Below, piece by piece: positions 10,828-21,061 of a stretch of DNA of 64,000 nt. Source of the stretch: Carnegiea gigantea (lineage: Eukaryota; Streptophyta; Magnoliopsida; Caryophyllales; Cactaceae); NCBI GenBank assembly GCA_029747015.1, contig JAKOGI010002225.1:12501-76500 (forward strand), written 5' to 3'. Numbering within the stretch: the stretch's first letter is position 1; each line of letters begins with the position of its first letter. The position numbers and the translations under genes are program-made. The notes beneath the pieces are model-generated. The model worked only from the letters and a program-made list of their open reading frames with translations, did not search any database and was not told the DNA's origin.

Positions 10828-13800
10828 TGTAACACCCCCAATCCCTAATACTTGATTATTCTAATTAATTACTTATTTACTATTTATTGGCAGCAGAAGT
10901 CTTTTGATTAAAGGTATTACCGCCGTTCCGTAACGGAATAAGACTATCTGAGTCTACTTGTAATGCCATGTTACCCATGTAACTACTTGATTCACTAAAT
11001 ATTTGGTACAACATACATTTAGCCATTTATACAATTTATGATACGTTTGATAACTCAGCGCATGATTACCAAATACTAGCAGACATCATGTCCAAAAGAA
11101 TATATAACTAACATGTCCTTAGGGGTGCTAGCCTATAAATCACTGTGAGCACTTAACTAGCTAACATTCAGCAAAAACTGTAACTCTTGCTCATTTCTTG
11201 CTATCTTCTAGCTTGACAGGGAGAAAACGGTTCATTGATCCTTACCTAACACAGAAAACACAAAATCATTCGAATAATGAGTCGAAGCCTAGGACGTACA
11301 TCCCTGTGTTGTAAAATAAGTTTTGTAATCAATTAGTTGGGCGCCCGCATTTCAAAATATGTTGTTTTGCAAACAAGAGAGAGAAAGAATTTATGATTAA
11401 AGTTGATTTATGGGTATTATCTGGAAGTGGATCCCTGTTGATGTCTATAACGATCTTGAGATAGGTACACACCTCCCAAATCGATCGAAAAGTCTGAATT
11501 GCTGCCGCACGGGTAAATTTAAGGGTATAAACCCTGATGATTGATAATTGATGGGACCGCTTGCTTATGTGACAAAATATTGCATAAAATGATTCATTAT
11601 ATGAATATCATATTGATTTTGCATGGTTTGAGAAACATGTGAGTTTTCGAGGAGCATAGGTAATGTACGTTCTTGGTCATTGAGAATCTATCTCCGTTTT
11701 ATTGAAAATCGCTTGCTGGCAGCTTGAAGCGACAGATGTGCCCTTAGTTTTGCTCCAAATATGTTATTCTTCAAGATTAGTGCAAGATGAAGAAATTTTA
11801 TTAAAATTCTTTTCTTAATGAATAATTTAAAGTCACTCGACTTTTCTTTTTATTATTAGCGCAACAATTATTATTAACGTAATTTGGTTCCATTTTATTT
11901 TTGCTTTTGTTCATCTCCCTTTTACTGCCAATGATCGCTTCATGAATGTTAAAGCAACGTAGCTGTGTAACTTGTCTTGAACTTGTTATTAATGGTATTA
12001 TCGCCAGTACCATTTGAATTATTATGGAAAGCTCGTTAAAACTGTTATTTCTTCTCACTTATTAAAATTAGCGACATTATCAATCATTACTATTATCATT
12101 ATTATTCTTATTATTCTTATTATTATTGTTATTATCATCATCATCATCATCATCATCATTATCATTATTATTATTATTATTATAGAGTTGAGGCTATCTT
12201 TACCATAGTTATTACTAACGATGTTATTTCTTTATCGAATCACCGTTAGACACTAGACTTTGGATTACGATATGGTTTAAGGTGACTTCATAAAGTTGGT
12301 TCCGAGTTCAAGTCGAGTTTCAATCATACCATTATTCATTAGTAAAATAAAACAACATAGGCATGTTATGTTAGTAGCTCCACTTTACAAAGCTACTTAT
12401 TCCTTTCTCTCCCCCCATTTCTTGACAATCACTCATGCCAAATACTTATACAACAGCCTCATATGCATGCCTCTATCTCTCTCTCTTTCTATTCAATTAA
12501 TACCAAAGACTTACTTAAACATCATTAAAACAATTCAATTAAGTTTAAGCTTCACCCAAACATCTAACCCCAAATCACCAGCTCATGACAAACACACACA
12601 ACCAATATACAAAACTTTAGCACTAATTTCTCATCGACTTCATTCAAATATTTATGACAATTCTCTTAAAAATACCAAATCAACAACAATCAAGCTTGTA
12701 ACTTTACTCCAATCACAATCCAAATCACCAAGCCATGGTTATAATATAACACACACATTAACCTTATACACTTATACACATATTTCTTTATTTAATCATT
12801 ACTTAACTCATTTCAATCGCTAATAACTCATTATAATTAATGTAAGCATCATTCAAGCCACAAACCCTAATCCTTCAAGTTCATGGCCACAACTCGTCCA
12901 CCCCAACATGTATTCCACTTTAATATCTTTCTGCTATGCGTTAAAATCAATCTCACATTATCAAAATAACCAAAATCAAACCTAATCTACACCCCAAACA
13001 TCACCCTTCCTCCCTACCATATTCATTCCCAATCTCTCTTCATCCATTCAATCCTACAACCAACATTCAAGAAAATCACAAATTGACATTCAGTAAGGCT
13101 AAATACATCAGTTAATGCAAAAATTTATTATTAGCAAGTGAAATTCAAATTTATGGGGGTTAGGCGTTCACACCTTTTACCTGCTTGAATACACCCAAAG
13201 AGCTTAAAAAGAGGACGGCCGGGAAGACGGTGTTGGGTGGTGGATTCCGATGACGGTGGGCGGTGGTGGGTGGCGTTGGTCGGCCGGCGGGCGCTGAACA
13301 GGGCCAGACATGGGCTGTCAAAAAACAAGGGAAATTAGGGGGGGGGTTCCGTCGGGTGGGTGGCAGAGAGAGAAGGGGTTGGGGTTTTGGGTTTGTCTCC
13401 TTTTTTTTTCCTTTTGGGTTAGGTTTATTTGGGTTAATTGGTATATTTTAAAATTTAATTTTTTCTTTTTTTCTTTTTTTCTTTGTACCTATTATTTAAT
13501 GACACATACCCCTTTTTCTAGATTTTTCTTATCTTTCCCTTTTTATTTATTTCATTCATTATATATTTACATATATAGATAATTAAAGTAACGGGTTTGA
13601 CTAAAATTAATAAATAAAATTGTACATTTGTTAGGTGAAAAAATTTGGATGAAATATTTTCATTTTTGATTATTCCTTAACTTTTTTTATATACACAATT
13701 CACCTTATTATTATTATTATTATTACATTATTACTATATTTGTTCGTTTATTATTATTGTTATTACTTTACAAATTAGCCCTTTGATAATTTAGGTCAAT

Positions 13801-14023
13801 TTTTATTCTGCGGACATTTAAATATTTATTAGCACTTGACTAGATTATTTAGGAGTATAACGATGTCCATTTTGAGGCCACGTCGTCGTTTCAATTTGTA
13901 ATGCACAAATACATATATACATATACATAAAATGCTAAATTGAAATGTGGCGCCCAACTTAATTAATTTGTGATTAGAATAATTTAAGGTAATTATCATG
14001 AGTCTTAGGTTCAGGCCATTACA
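10828..14023 (-). mobile_element. Solo LTR (family 1) nested inside the family-2 solo LTR
   Basis: It starts TGTAACACCCCCAATCCC and ends GGCCATTACA, and is colinear with the LTRs at 43231-45564 and 50375-52720. Shared blocks include GGCGCCCGCATTTCAAAAT near 11340 and GGCGCCCAACTTAATTA near 13950. The flanks are CAAAT (10823-10827) and TAAAT (14024-14028), a 5-bp target duplication with one mismatch. It is about 850 bp longer than the other copies, partly because of a trinucleotide run (12085-12183) and an extra stretch around 12300-12900. Confidence 0.82.
12085..12183. repeat. ATT/ATC trinucleotide microsatellite
   Basis: A near-continuous run of ATT, CTT and ATC triplets, including eight consecutive CATs, lies inside the family-1 solo LTR. 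In one frame it reads as a poly-Ile/Leu peptide, which is not a gene. Confidence 0.9.
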
Positions 14024-14416
14024 TAAATACACCAAGCCTAATTAATTTTAGCATCAGATCGCACAATCAACTTTGCTAATCTCTTGTAAGCATGACTCGA
14101 CCTAATTTTAGTTAAACTTACTAAATTCATCGAATCGTCTAATAAATCAAGAGAATTTCATAAATTGATACACTTAATTAACACACAACATTTAATAAAT
14201 ATAGCTAATTCAATAGAACATAGTTAATAAAAATATTAATCTAATCAGTTAGTCAAAAATTAAAAATCATCGACTATTACAACTGCCTTGTTCTTCTCTA
14301 GCTTAGACAGTACCTTGATCTTCATTTGGTTTAAGGAAGCCGTCTAAAGTACCTTGCCCAGCATTAGTATCCAATTGTTCTAGTATAAACCTCCTACAAA
14401 AGAAGGTAAGTAGTTA

Positions 14417-14895
14417 GGGCCTGTTCTTTTCGTGGGTCAATCCACATTTACCAACTTCAACCCACTTCAACCTAATTCAACTTATTTCAACCCACTTGAA
14501 AAAAATACCAACTTCAACCCACTTCAACCTACCTCAACCTACTTCAACCCACTTCAACCAACTTCAACCCACCCCCTTCATAATTTTAATAATTTGTATC
14601 ATATGGGATTTAGGGCCTGTTGTTTTCGTGAGTACATTGGGTAGGGAAAAGGGTGAAGTCAGTTGAAGTAGGTTGAGGTAGGTTGAGGTAGGCTGAAATT
14701 GGTATTTTTTTTAAGGTGGGTTGAAATAGATTGAATTAGATTGAAGTGGGTTGATGTAGGTTGAAGTGCGTTGAAGTTGGTATATTTTGTATGTGGTGGA
14801 TTGAAGTGAGTTAAAATAATGAGAATGAAGCTAATGTGTGATAATTTATGAAGTTATCGAGATTTTGTGAAATTTTTGTTCATACTTTTTTATTT

Positions 14896-14931
<36 letters not shown>

Positions 14932-15957
14932 ATTTTTATTGTTTAACTTTTTACTTTTTATTTTTTTATTTTTCTTTTTTCTTTTTTCTTTTTTCTTTTT
15001 TTATTTTTTATTTTTTATTTTTTATTTTTTACGTTGTTTGTTTTATTTTTTACTTTTTATTTTTTATTTTTTAATTTTAATTTTTATTTTTTGTATAAAA
15101 AATTAAAAATAATAAATTAAAAAATAATAAATTAAAAAATAAAAAATAAAAAATAAAAATAAGAACCAAGAAATTAAAAAAATAAACAATAAGAAATAAA
15201 CAATAAGAAATAAGAAATAAAAAATAAAAATAAAAATGAAAAAATAAAAATAAAAACTACAAATAAAAAATGAAAAATAAAAATAAAAAATAAAAAATAA
15301 ATGAAAAAATAAAAAATAAGAAATAAGAAAATAAAAATAAAAATAAAAAATAAAAAATGAAAAATGAAGATTAAAAAATGAAAAATAAAAAGTGAAAAAT
15401 GAAAAATGAAAAATCAAAAAATCAAAAATCAAAAATCAAAAATCAAAAATCAAAAATCAAAAATAAAAAATAAAAAAATCAAAAATAAAAAAATAAAAAA
15501 TAAAAAAATAGAAAAATGAAAAAAGAAAAATGAAAAATGAAAAATGAATAATGAAAAATAAAAAATACAAAATGAAAAATTAAAAATTAAAAATTAAAAA
15601 TTAAAAATGAAAAATAAAAAAATAAAAAATAAAAAGTAAAAAATAAAAAAATAAAAAAATAAAAAAAATAAAAAATAAAAAAGAATAAACAAAAATTTCA
15701 CAAAATTTGGATAACTTCATAAATTATCACACATTAAGTACATTCATATTATTTTAACCCACTTCAACCCATCACATAAAAAATATACCAACTTCAACCC
15801 ACTTCAACCAACATCAATCCATTTCAACCTACTTTAACCTATTTCAACCCACCTCAAAAAAAAAATACCAACTTCAACCTACCTTAACCCATCTCAAATT
15901 ACTTCAACCTACTTCACCCTTTTACCCACCCTATTTACCCACGAAAAGAACAGACCC
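14417..15957. mobile_element. Composite foldback element 1 (PIF/Harbinger-like ends)
   Basis: Outer ends are GGGCCTGTTCTTTTCGTGGG at the left and its near-perfect inverse ending ACAGACCC at the right. Both are flanked by TTA (14414-14416, 15958-15960), a target duplication typical of Tourist/PIF-Harbinger elements. A 196-bp left module (14417-14612) is followed by a second end-like sequence GGGCCTGTTG at 14613. From there to 15957 the element is one large inverted repeat: GGTTGAAGT-rich tandem units, then a unique block containing GTGTGATAATTTATGAAG, then T-rich runs to about 15092, then the A-rich complement and the same blocks inverted. No coding capacity is credible. Confidence 0.75.
14880..15690. 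repeat. Low-complexity inverted core of foldback element 1
   Basis: About 210 bp of TTTTTTA/TTTTTATT runs are followed by about 600 bp of AAAAAATA/AAAAATG runs on the same strand. The two halves could pair into a long AT hairpin, but they differ in length. Confidence 0.85.
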
Positions 15958-15995
15958 TTAGATTGCCCTAGCTCTTAGAAGATTAGGTCCAATAA

Positions 15996-18900
15996 GGGCC
16001 TATTCTTTTCGTGGGTCAATCCATATTTACCCACTTTAACCCACTTCAACCTACTTCAACCTACTTCAACCCACTTGGAGAAAAAATACCAACTTCAACC
16101 TACCTCAACCCACTTCAACCTACCTCAACCTATTTCAACCAACTTCAACCCACCCCCTTCATAATTTAATAATTTGTAAAGTATCATGTGAGATTTAGGG
16201 TCTATCATTTTCGTAGGTAAATTGGGTGGGTAAAAGGATGAAATAGGTTGAAGTAAATTAAGGTGGGTTGAGGTAAGTTGAAGTTGGTATTTTTTTTTGA
16301 GGTGGGTTGAAATAGGTTGAACTAGGTTGAAGTAGGTTGATATAGGTTGAAGTGCATTAAAATTGACATAATATTTATGTGGTGGGTTGAAGCGGGTTAA
16401 AATAATAAAAACGTAATTAATGTGTGATAATTTATGAAGTTATCGAAAATTTGTGAAATTTTTGTTTATTCTTTTTTATTTTTTATTTTTTACATGTTTT
16501 ATTTTTTATTTTTTCTATTTTTCTAATTTTGTTTTTTATTTTTTTATTTGTTAGTTTTTATTGTTATATTTTTTTAGGATTTATTTTTTATTTTTTATTT
16601 TCTATTTTTTCATTTTTTAATGTCTTATTTTTCATTTTTAATTTTTAATTTTTTATATGTTTTATTTTTTACGAATTATTTTTTATTTTTTATTTTTTAC
16701 TTTTATATTATTTTAGTTTTTATATTTTATATTTTATTTTCTATTTTTTGTTTTTTAATTTTTTAATTTCTTCTTTTCAATTTTTTAATTTTTTAATTTT
16801 TAATTTTCAATTTTTAGTTTTTAATTTTTAATTTTTAATTTTGTATTTTTCATTGTTTACTTTTTATTTTTTTTATTTTTATTTTTATGTTTTATTTCTT
16901 ATTTTTTATTTTTTATTTTTTACTTTTAACTATTTATCTTTTTATTTTTTATTCTTTATTTTTTTTCATTTGTCGATGGTTTTATGTTTTTTATGTTTTT
17001 ATTTCTTATTTCTTATTTTTATTTTTTTAGTTTTTACATTAATTTTAAATTTTAAATTTTAAATTTTTATTTGCCATTTTTTTATTTTTTTATTTTTAAT
17101 TTTTTATGTTTTATTTTTAATTTTTAATTTTTCATTTTTCATTTTTTATTTTTTAATGTTTTTATGTTTGTATGTTTTATGTTTTTATTTTTTTATTTCT
17201 TATTTCTTATTTTTTATTTTTTGCTTTTTACATTTTAATTTTAATTATTTTTATTTTTTATTTCTTATTTGTCAATTTTTGGTTTTGATTTTTAATTTTT
17301 AGTTTTTTATTTCTTATTTCTTATTTATTTTTTATGTTTTTATGTTTTTATTTTTTATTTTGTTAGAATTTTCTGTAACTTTTGTTTGTAATAAAAATAA
17401 AAAGATAGAAAATTAAAGAATAAATATAAAAAATTAACAACAAACAAAAATACAAAATAAAAAATAAAAAATGAGATATAAAAAATTAAAAATTAAAAAC
17501 AAAATTAAAAATAACAAATAAAAAATAAAAAATAAAGAATAAAAAATAAAAAAATGAAGAAAATAAGAAATAAAAAATAAAAAAATAGAAATCAAAAATA
17601 AAAACATACAACATAAAAAACTAAAAAAATAAACAGTAAAAAGTGAAAATTAAAAATTAAAAATTAGAAATTAAAAATGAAAAAATAAAAATAAAAATAA
17701 AAATTTAAAAAAGGAAAAATAAAAACTAAAAATAAGAAATAAAAAATAAAAAATAAAAAATAAGAAATAAGAAATTAAAAAATTGAAAAAATAACAACAT
17801 ATAACAAATAAAAAAACTTAAAAATTAAAAAATTAAAAAATTTAAACAAAAAAATTAAATAATAAAATAATAAAAAGTGAAAAATAAAAAAATAAAAAAA
17901 TAAAAATGAAAATAAAAATATGAAATGAGAAATATAAAATATAAAATATAAAATATAAAATTACAAATTAACAAATTAACAAAAATTAAGAAAATAAAAA
18001 ATAAAAACATAAAAACATAAAAAAATAAAAAAATAAGAAAATAAGAAAATAAGAAAATGAGAAAATAAGAAACTAAAAAATTAAAAAATAAAAACATATA
18101 AAAAATACAAAATACAAATAGACAAAAATAAAAGCATAAAAAATGAAAAAATCAAAATTAAAAAATAACAAAATAAAATAATAAAAAGTAATAAGTAAAA
18201 AATAAAAATAAAAATAAAAATAAAAATAAAAATGAAAATGAAAATAAAAAATAAAAAATAAATAAAAAATAAAAAAATAAAAAATGGAGGAATAAAAACA
18301 TAAAAAATAAAGAATAAAAACATAAAAATTAAAAAATAAAAAACAAAAATTAAAAATTAAAAATTAAAAATTAAAAAATCAAAAATCAAAAATCAAAAAT
18401 AAAAAATATGAAATAAGAAACTGAAAAAATTAAAATTAAAAAATGAAAAGTAAAAAATAAGAAATAAAAAATAAAAAATAAGAAATAAGACAGTAAAAAG
18501 TTAAAAGATAAAAAATAAAATATAAAAAATAAAAAAATAAAAAATAAAAAATAAAAATAAAAATAAAAATTGCAAAATAAAAAACAAAAACAAAAACAAA
18601 AGATGAAAAATAATAAATAAAAAAATAAAAATAAAAATAAAAAATAAAAAATAGTAAAAATTAACACATAAAAAATAAACATAGCAAATAAAAATTAACA
18701 AATAACAATTAAAAAATAAAAAATAAAAAATTAAAATTAAAAAAGAATAAACAAAAATTCCACAAAATTCGGTAATTTTATAAATTATCACACATTAATT
18801 ACATTCTCATTATTTTAATCCACTTCAACCCACCACATAAAAAATATACCAACTTCAACCTGCATCAACCAACTTCAACCCACTTCAACCTACATCAACC

Positions 18901-19036
18901 CACTTCAACCTACTTCAATCCATTTCAACCCACCTAAAAAAAAAAACCAATTTCAACCTAACTCAATCCACCTCAACCTACTTTAACCTACTTCACCCTT
19001 TTATCCACCCAATTTACCCACGAAAAGAACAGGCCC
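15996..19036. mobile_element. Composite foldback element 2 (PIF/Harbinger-like ends)
   Basis: It has the same architecture as its left neighbour. A 202-bp module starts GGGCCTATTCTTTTCGTGGG (15996-16197), and a foldback unit runs from 16198 to 19036 and ends AAAAGAACAGGCCC. Flanking triplets are TAA at the left and TCA at the right, so one duplication may have mutated. The left arm (16198 to about 17385) and right arm (about 17386-19036) share, inverted, the ACTTCAACCC-type tandem units and a block around TGTGTGATAATTTATGAAG (16422 and 18780). The T-rich and A-rich halves are each over 900 bp, much longer than in element 1. Confidence 0.75.
16470..18750. repeat. Low-complexity inverted core of foldback element 2
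   Basis: T-rich runs (about 16470-17385) turn at CTTTTGTTTGTAATAAAAAT into A-rich runs (about 17390-18750). Apparent frames of 80-98 codons in this core encode only Phe/Leu/Tyr/Ile strings and are artefacts of composition. Confidence 0.88.
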
Positions 19037-19595
19037 TCACAATGCCGGTAATGGATCTAAGGAAGCTTCTAGTTCCTATAAGGCTGATGTTCTGGAAGTA
19101 ATTGAAGAGTTTCCACTGCCTAGCGCATCATAGCGAAGGCAAATATGACAAGTAATCTTTGGAAGGTGCAACACAAGCCCATTGCTCGCATTATAAAAGT
19201 AATGATGAGGCCACCCCAAGGAGCAAAACAGTCTTGCCTTGATTGGGAAAACCGACAGGGTAAATGCTAATACTGTGTCGGTCAAATCTCAAGCTACCAT
19301 GGACATCGTGTCAAGTCGTAAAAGTGGGATAAACGTTATGGAGAACGTGCATCCGTCATGCAAGATGGAAGAAGACGAAGTTAATTAGCCTAGCATGTGA
19401 GAAATAACCCAAAGAAGAAGATGTATAGCAAATCCCCTAGTAAGAATAAATCTGGACACGTTCACGAAAATCAATATGAGCAAGCCAAATAAGACTTTCC
19501 TCCTCGCACGGTGATTGCTTGTGAAGCCTTGGTATAACATTTAACATTATTTTTTAAATTAAAAATAAAACTAAATGTATGACATTGATACTAAT
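19037..19595. other. Unassigned sequence
   Basis: No gene recognised. A 69-codon minus-strand frame at 19076-19285 shows no domain that I can name. Confidence 0.45.
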
Positions 19596-20184
19596 TAGAG
19601 TTGGACAATAGATCAGGTTGGGTTACGTTCGTATTCGTATCAAATTTAAACGAGTTGAAAATCGCTCAACCTGAACTTAACTCGTTTATTAAACAGGTTG
19701 AAAAATCTTGACCTATATCCATTTAGTTTTTAAACGAATTGACCTGTTTAACCCGTTTAAAATAAACAACTCACTTAATTACTATTTATCAATTTAATAT
19801 TTTTAACTAAAAGTTAATTACATGGCATTGAAAATTAATTTTACATTTCACATTAAACAATTACTGCCTAAAGCTCCCCAACTTATAATAATTCACATTT
19901 TCATATTTATTTTTAATTTTTGTGATCTTCAGTATCAATTAAAAGGATAAACAAGTAAATGACAAATGGGTAAATGGTTGACCTGTTTTATTCATTTAAT
20001 TAATTGAGTTAAATAAATATTTTTTTGTGTTGCGAATCTCGATCTGAACCTAATCCATTTAATTAATTAGGTTGAGCGTGTCAACCCATTTAATTAAATA
20101 AGTTGAAAATCTATATCCAAGTCCACTTAATTTTGTGTCGGTTACAGATCGGTAATCGTGTCGAGTCATCTTTGCCTAACTCTA
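19596..20184. mobile_element. hAT-superfamily non-autonomous element (589 bp)
   Basis: The termini are TAGAGTTGGACAA and TTTGCCTAACTCTA. A perfect 8-bp duplication ATACTAAT flanks them (19588-19595 and 20185-20192). The interior is AT-rich, with paired GACCTGTTTAACCCG-type motifs in both orientations and no open frame. It lies about 0.9 kb upstream of the UAP1 start codon. Confidence 0.92.
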
Positions 20185-20950
20185 ATACTAATTTTATGCA
20201 TTATTTTAAATTCAAAAAATTAAAAAATTAAAAAATTATTTTTTCTAGTATTAGCAAGTATTGATGCCATGAACTGATTGACATGTAACATGCAGGATTA
20301 GATGGTGATTTGTACTTGTTTTCAATTGTGCCAGTACATAGCATATGTAGCAATTGATATGGTCCAATATTTAAGGCTATATAAAATCTAAGTTTAAGTC
20401 AATGCCAAAATATAATTTACATATATTAGAAACTCACTCATACGAATATGACACATTTTCAATTATTATGATTCAAAATACAGTCAAACATATTTCTTTT
20501 TGAAGATTCATTTCTAAAGATCAAGTTTCTTATCCAGAAGTTACCATGAAAAGTCTCTACCGAGCTACATGATATTCCCCTCTTGCCAAAATTTCTGAGA
20601 GTCCAAATGTGATGTTCAATTTTTTTTTCTTTTTTAAAAATAGGAGAGTAAAATTAACAGTTGAACCGACACATTTCAGCGGTTAGTTGGAACACCACCA
20701 CAGGATGGAGATCAGTTCGGTGCTAGCGGGCTTTCGCCCCAACACCCTTCCTACTCACGCTACTGTTCATTAATTTGATTTAGTTTAATTAACTGTTAAT
20801 TTATTTATGTTTCTGATAAATCTTGTTGTTCAGCAGTACTGTTTATTTTTCTATGTGATTTACTGGTTTATTAAAGTCTGCCGCGAGTACACACAAACAC
20901 GATCCCGCATCTAATAATCACTCACCCAAGTCTCCCTCCCTCGCTTCCTC
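20185..20950. other. Upstream flank of the UAP1-like gene
   Basis: Presumed promoter region. I see no unambiguous TATA box at the usual distance and no recognisable repeat. Confidence 0.5.
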
Positions 20951-21061
20951 CAGTGTGTTCCTTCGCTCTCTCTCTCTCTCTCTCCCCCTCCTCAGAGCCT
21001 GACCTCCGAGACTCTCTCTGTTCTCAGAGCCTGAACTCCGAGACTCTCTGTATATAGAGAG
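20951..21061 (+). promoter_or_regulatory. UAP1: CT-rich 5' leader / Y-patch region of UAP1
   Basis: A pyrimidine-rich stretch with (CT)n near 20967-20985 precedes a directly repeated CAGAGCCTGA-CTCCGAGACTCTCT block (20994-21015 and 21026-21047). CT-rich leaders are common just upstream of plant housekeeping genes. TATATA at 21051 is too close to the ATG to be the TATA box. Confidence 0.5.

Larger units (their letters stand above)
7780..14281 (-). mobile_element. Solo LTR (family 2), interrupted by a second solo LTR
   Basis: The plus-strand left end reads TCTAACACCCC and the right end CTATTACA, both close to the TGTAACA...TGTTACA ends of the other LTRs in this window. A perfect 5-bp target duplication ACTGC flanks it (7775-7779 and 14282-14286). 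Without the nested LTR (10828-14023 plus duplication) it is about 3.3 kb. No internal domain, primer site or polypurine tract is attached, so it is a recombination-derived solo LTR. The CT-rich segment at 10400-10800 resembles the leader region of the family-1 LTRs. Its first 400 bp also match 45832-46200. The minus orientation is inferred from similarity to the family-1 LTRs. Confidence 0.8.

Noticed and set aside
14867..18791. Several 70-109 codon frames rich in Phe, Leu, Tyr and Ile that look like membrane proteins
   Set aside because: They are translations of TTTTTATT/AAAAATAA low complexity in the foldback cores, on both strands and in several frames, with no start context or homology.
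21049..21057. TATATA just before the UAP1 ATG as a TATA box
   Set aside because: It is only about 10 nt from the first ATG and would place the start site within the coding sequence.
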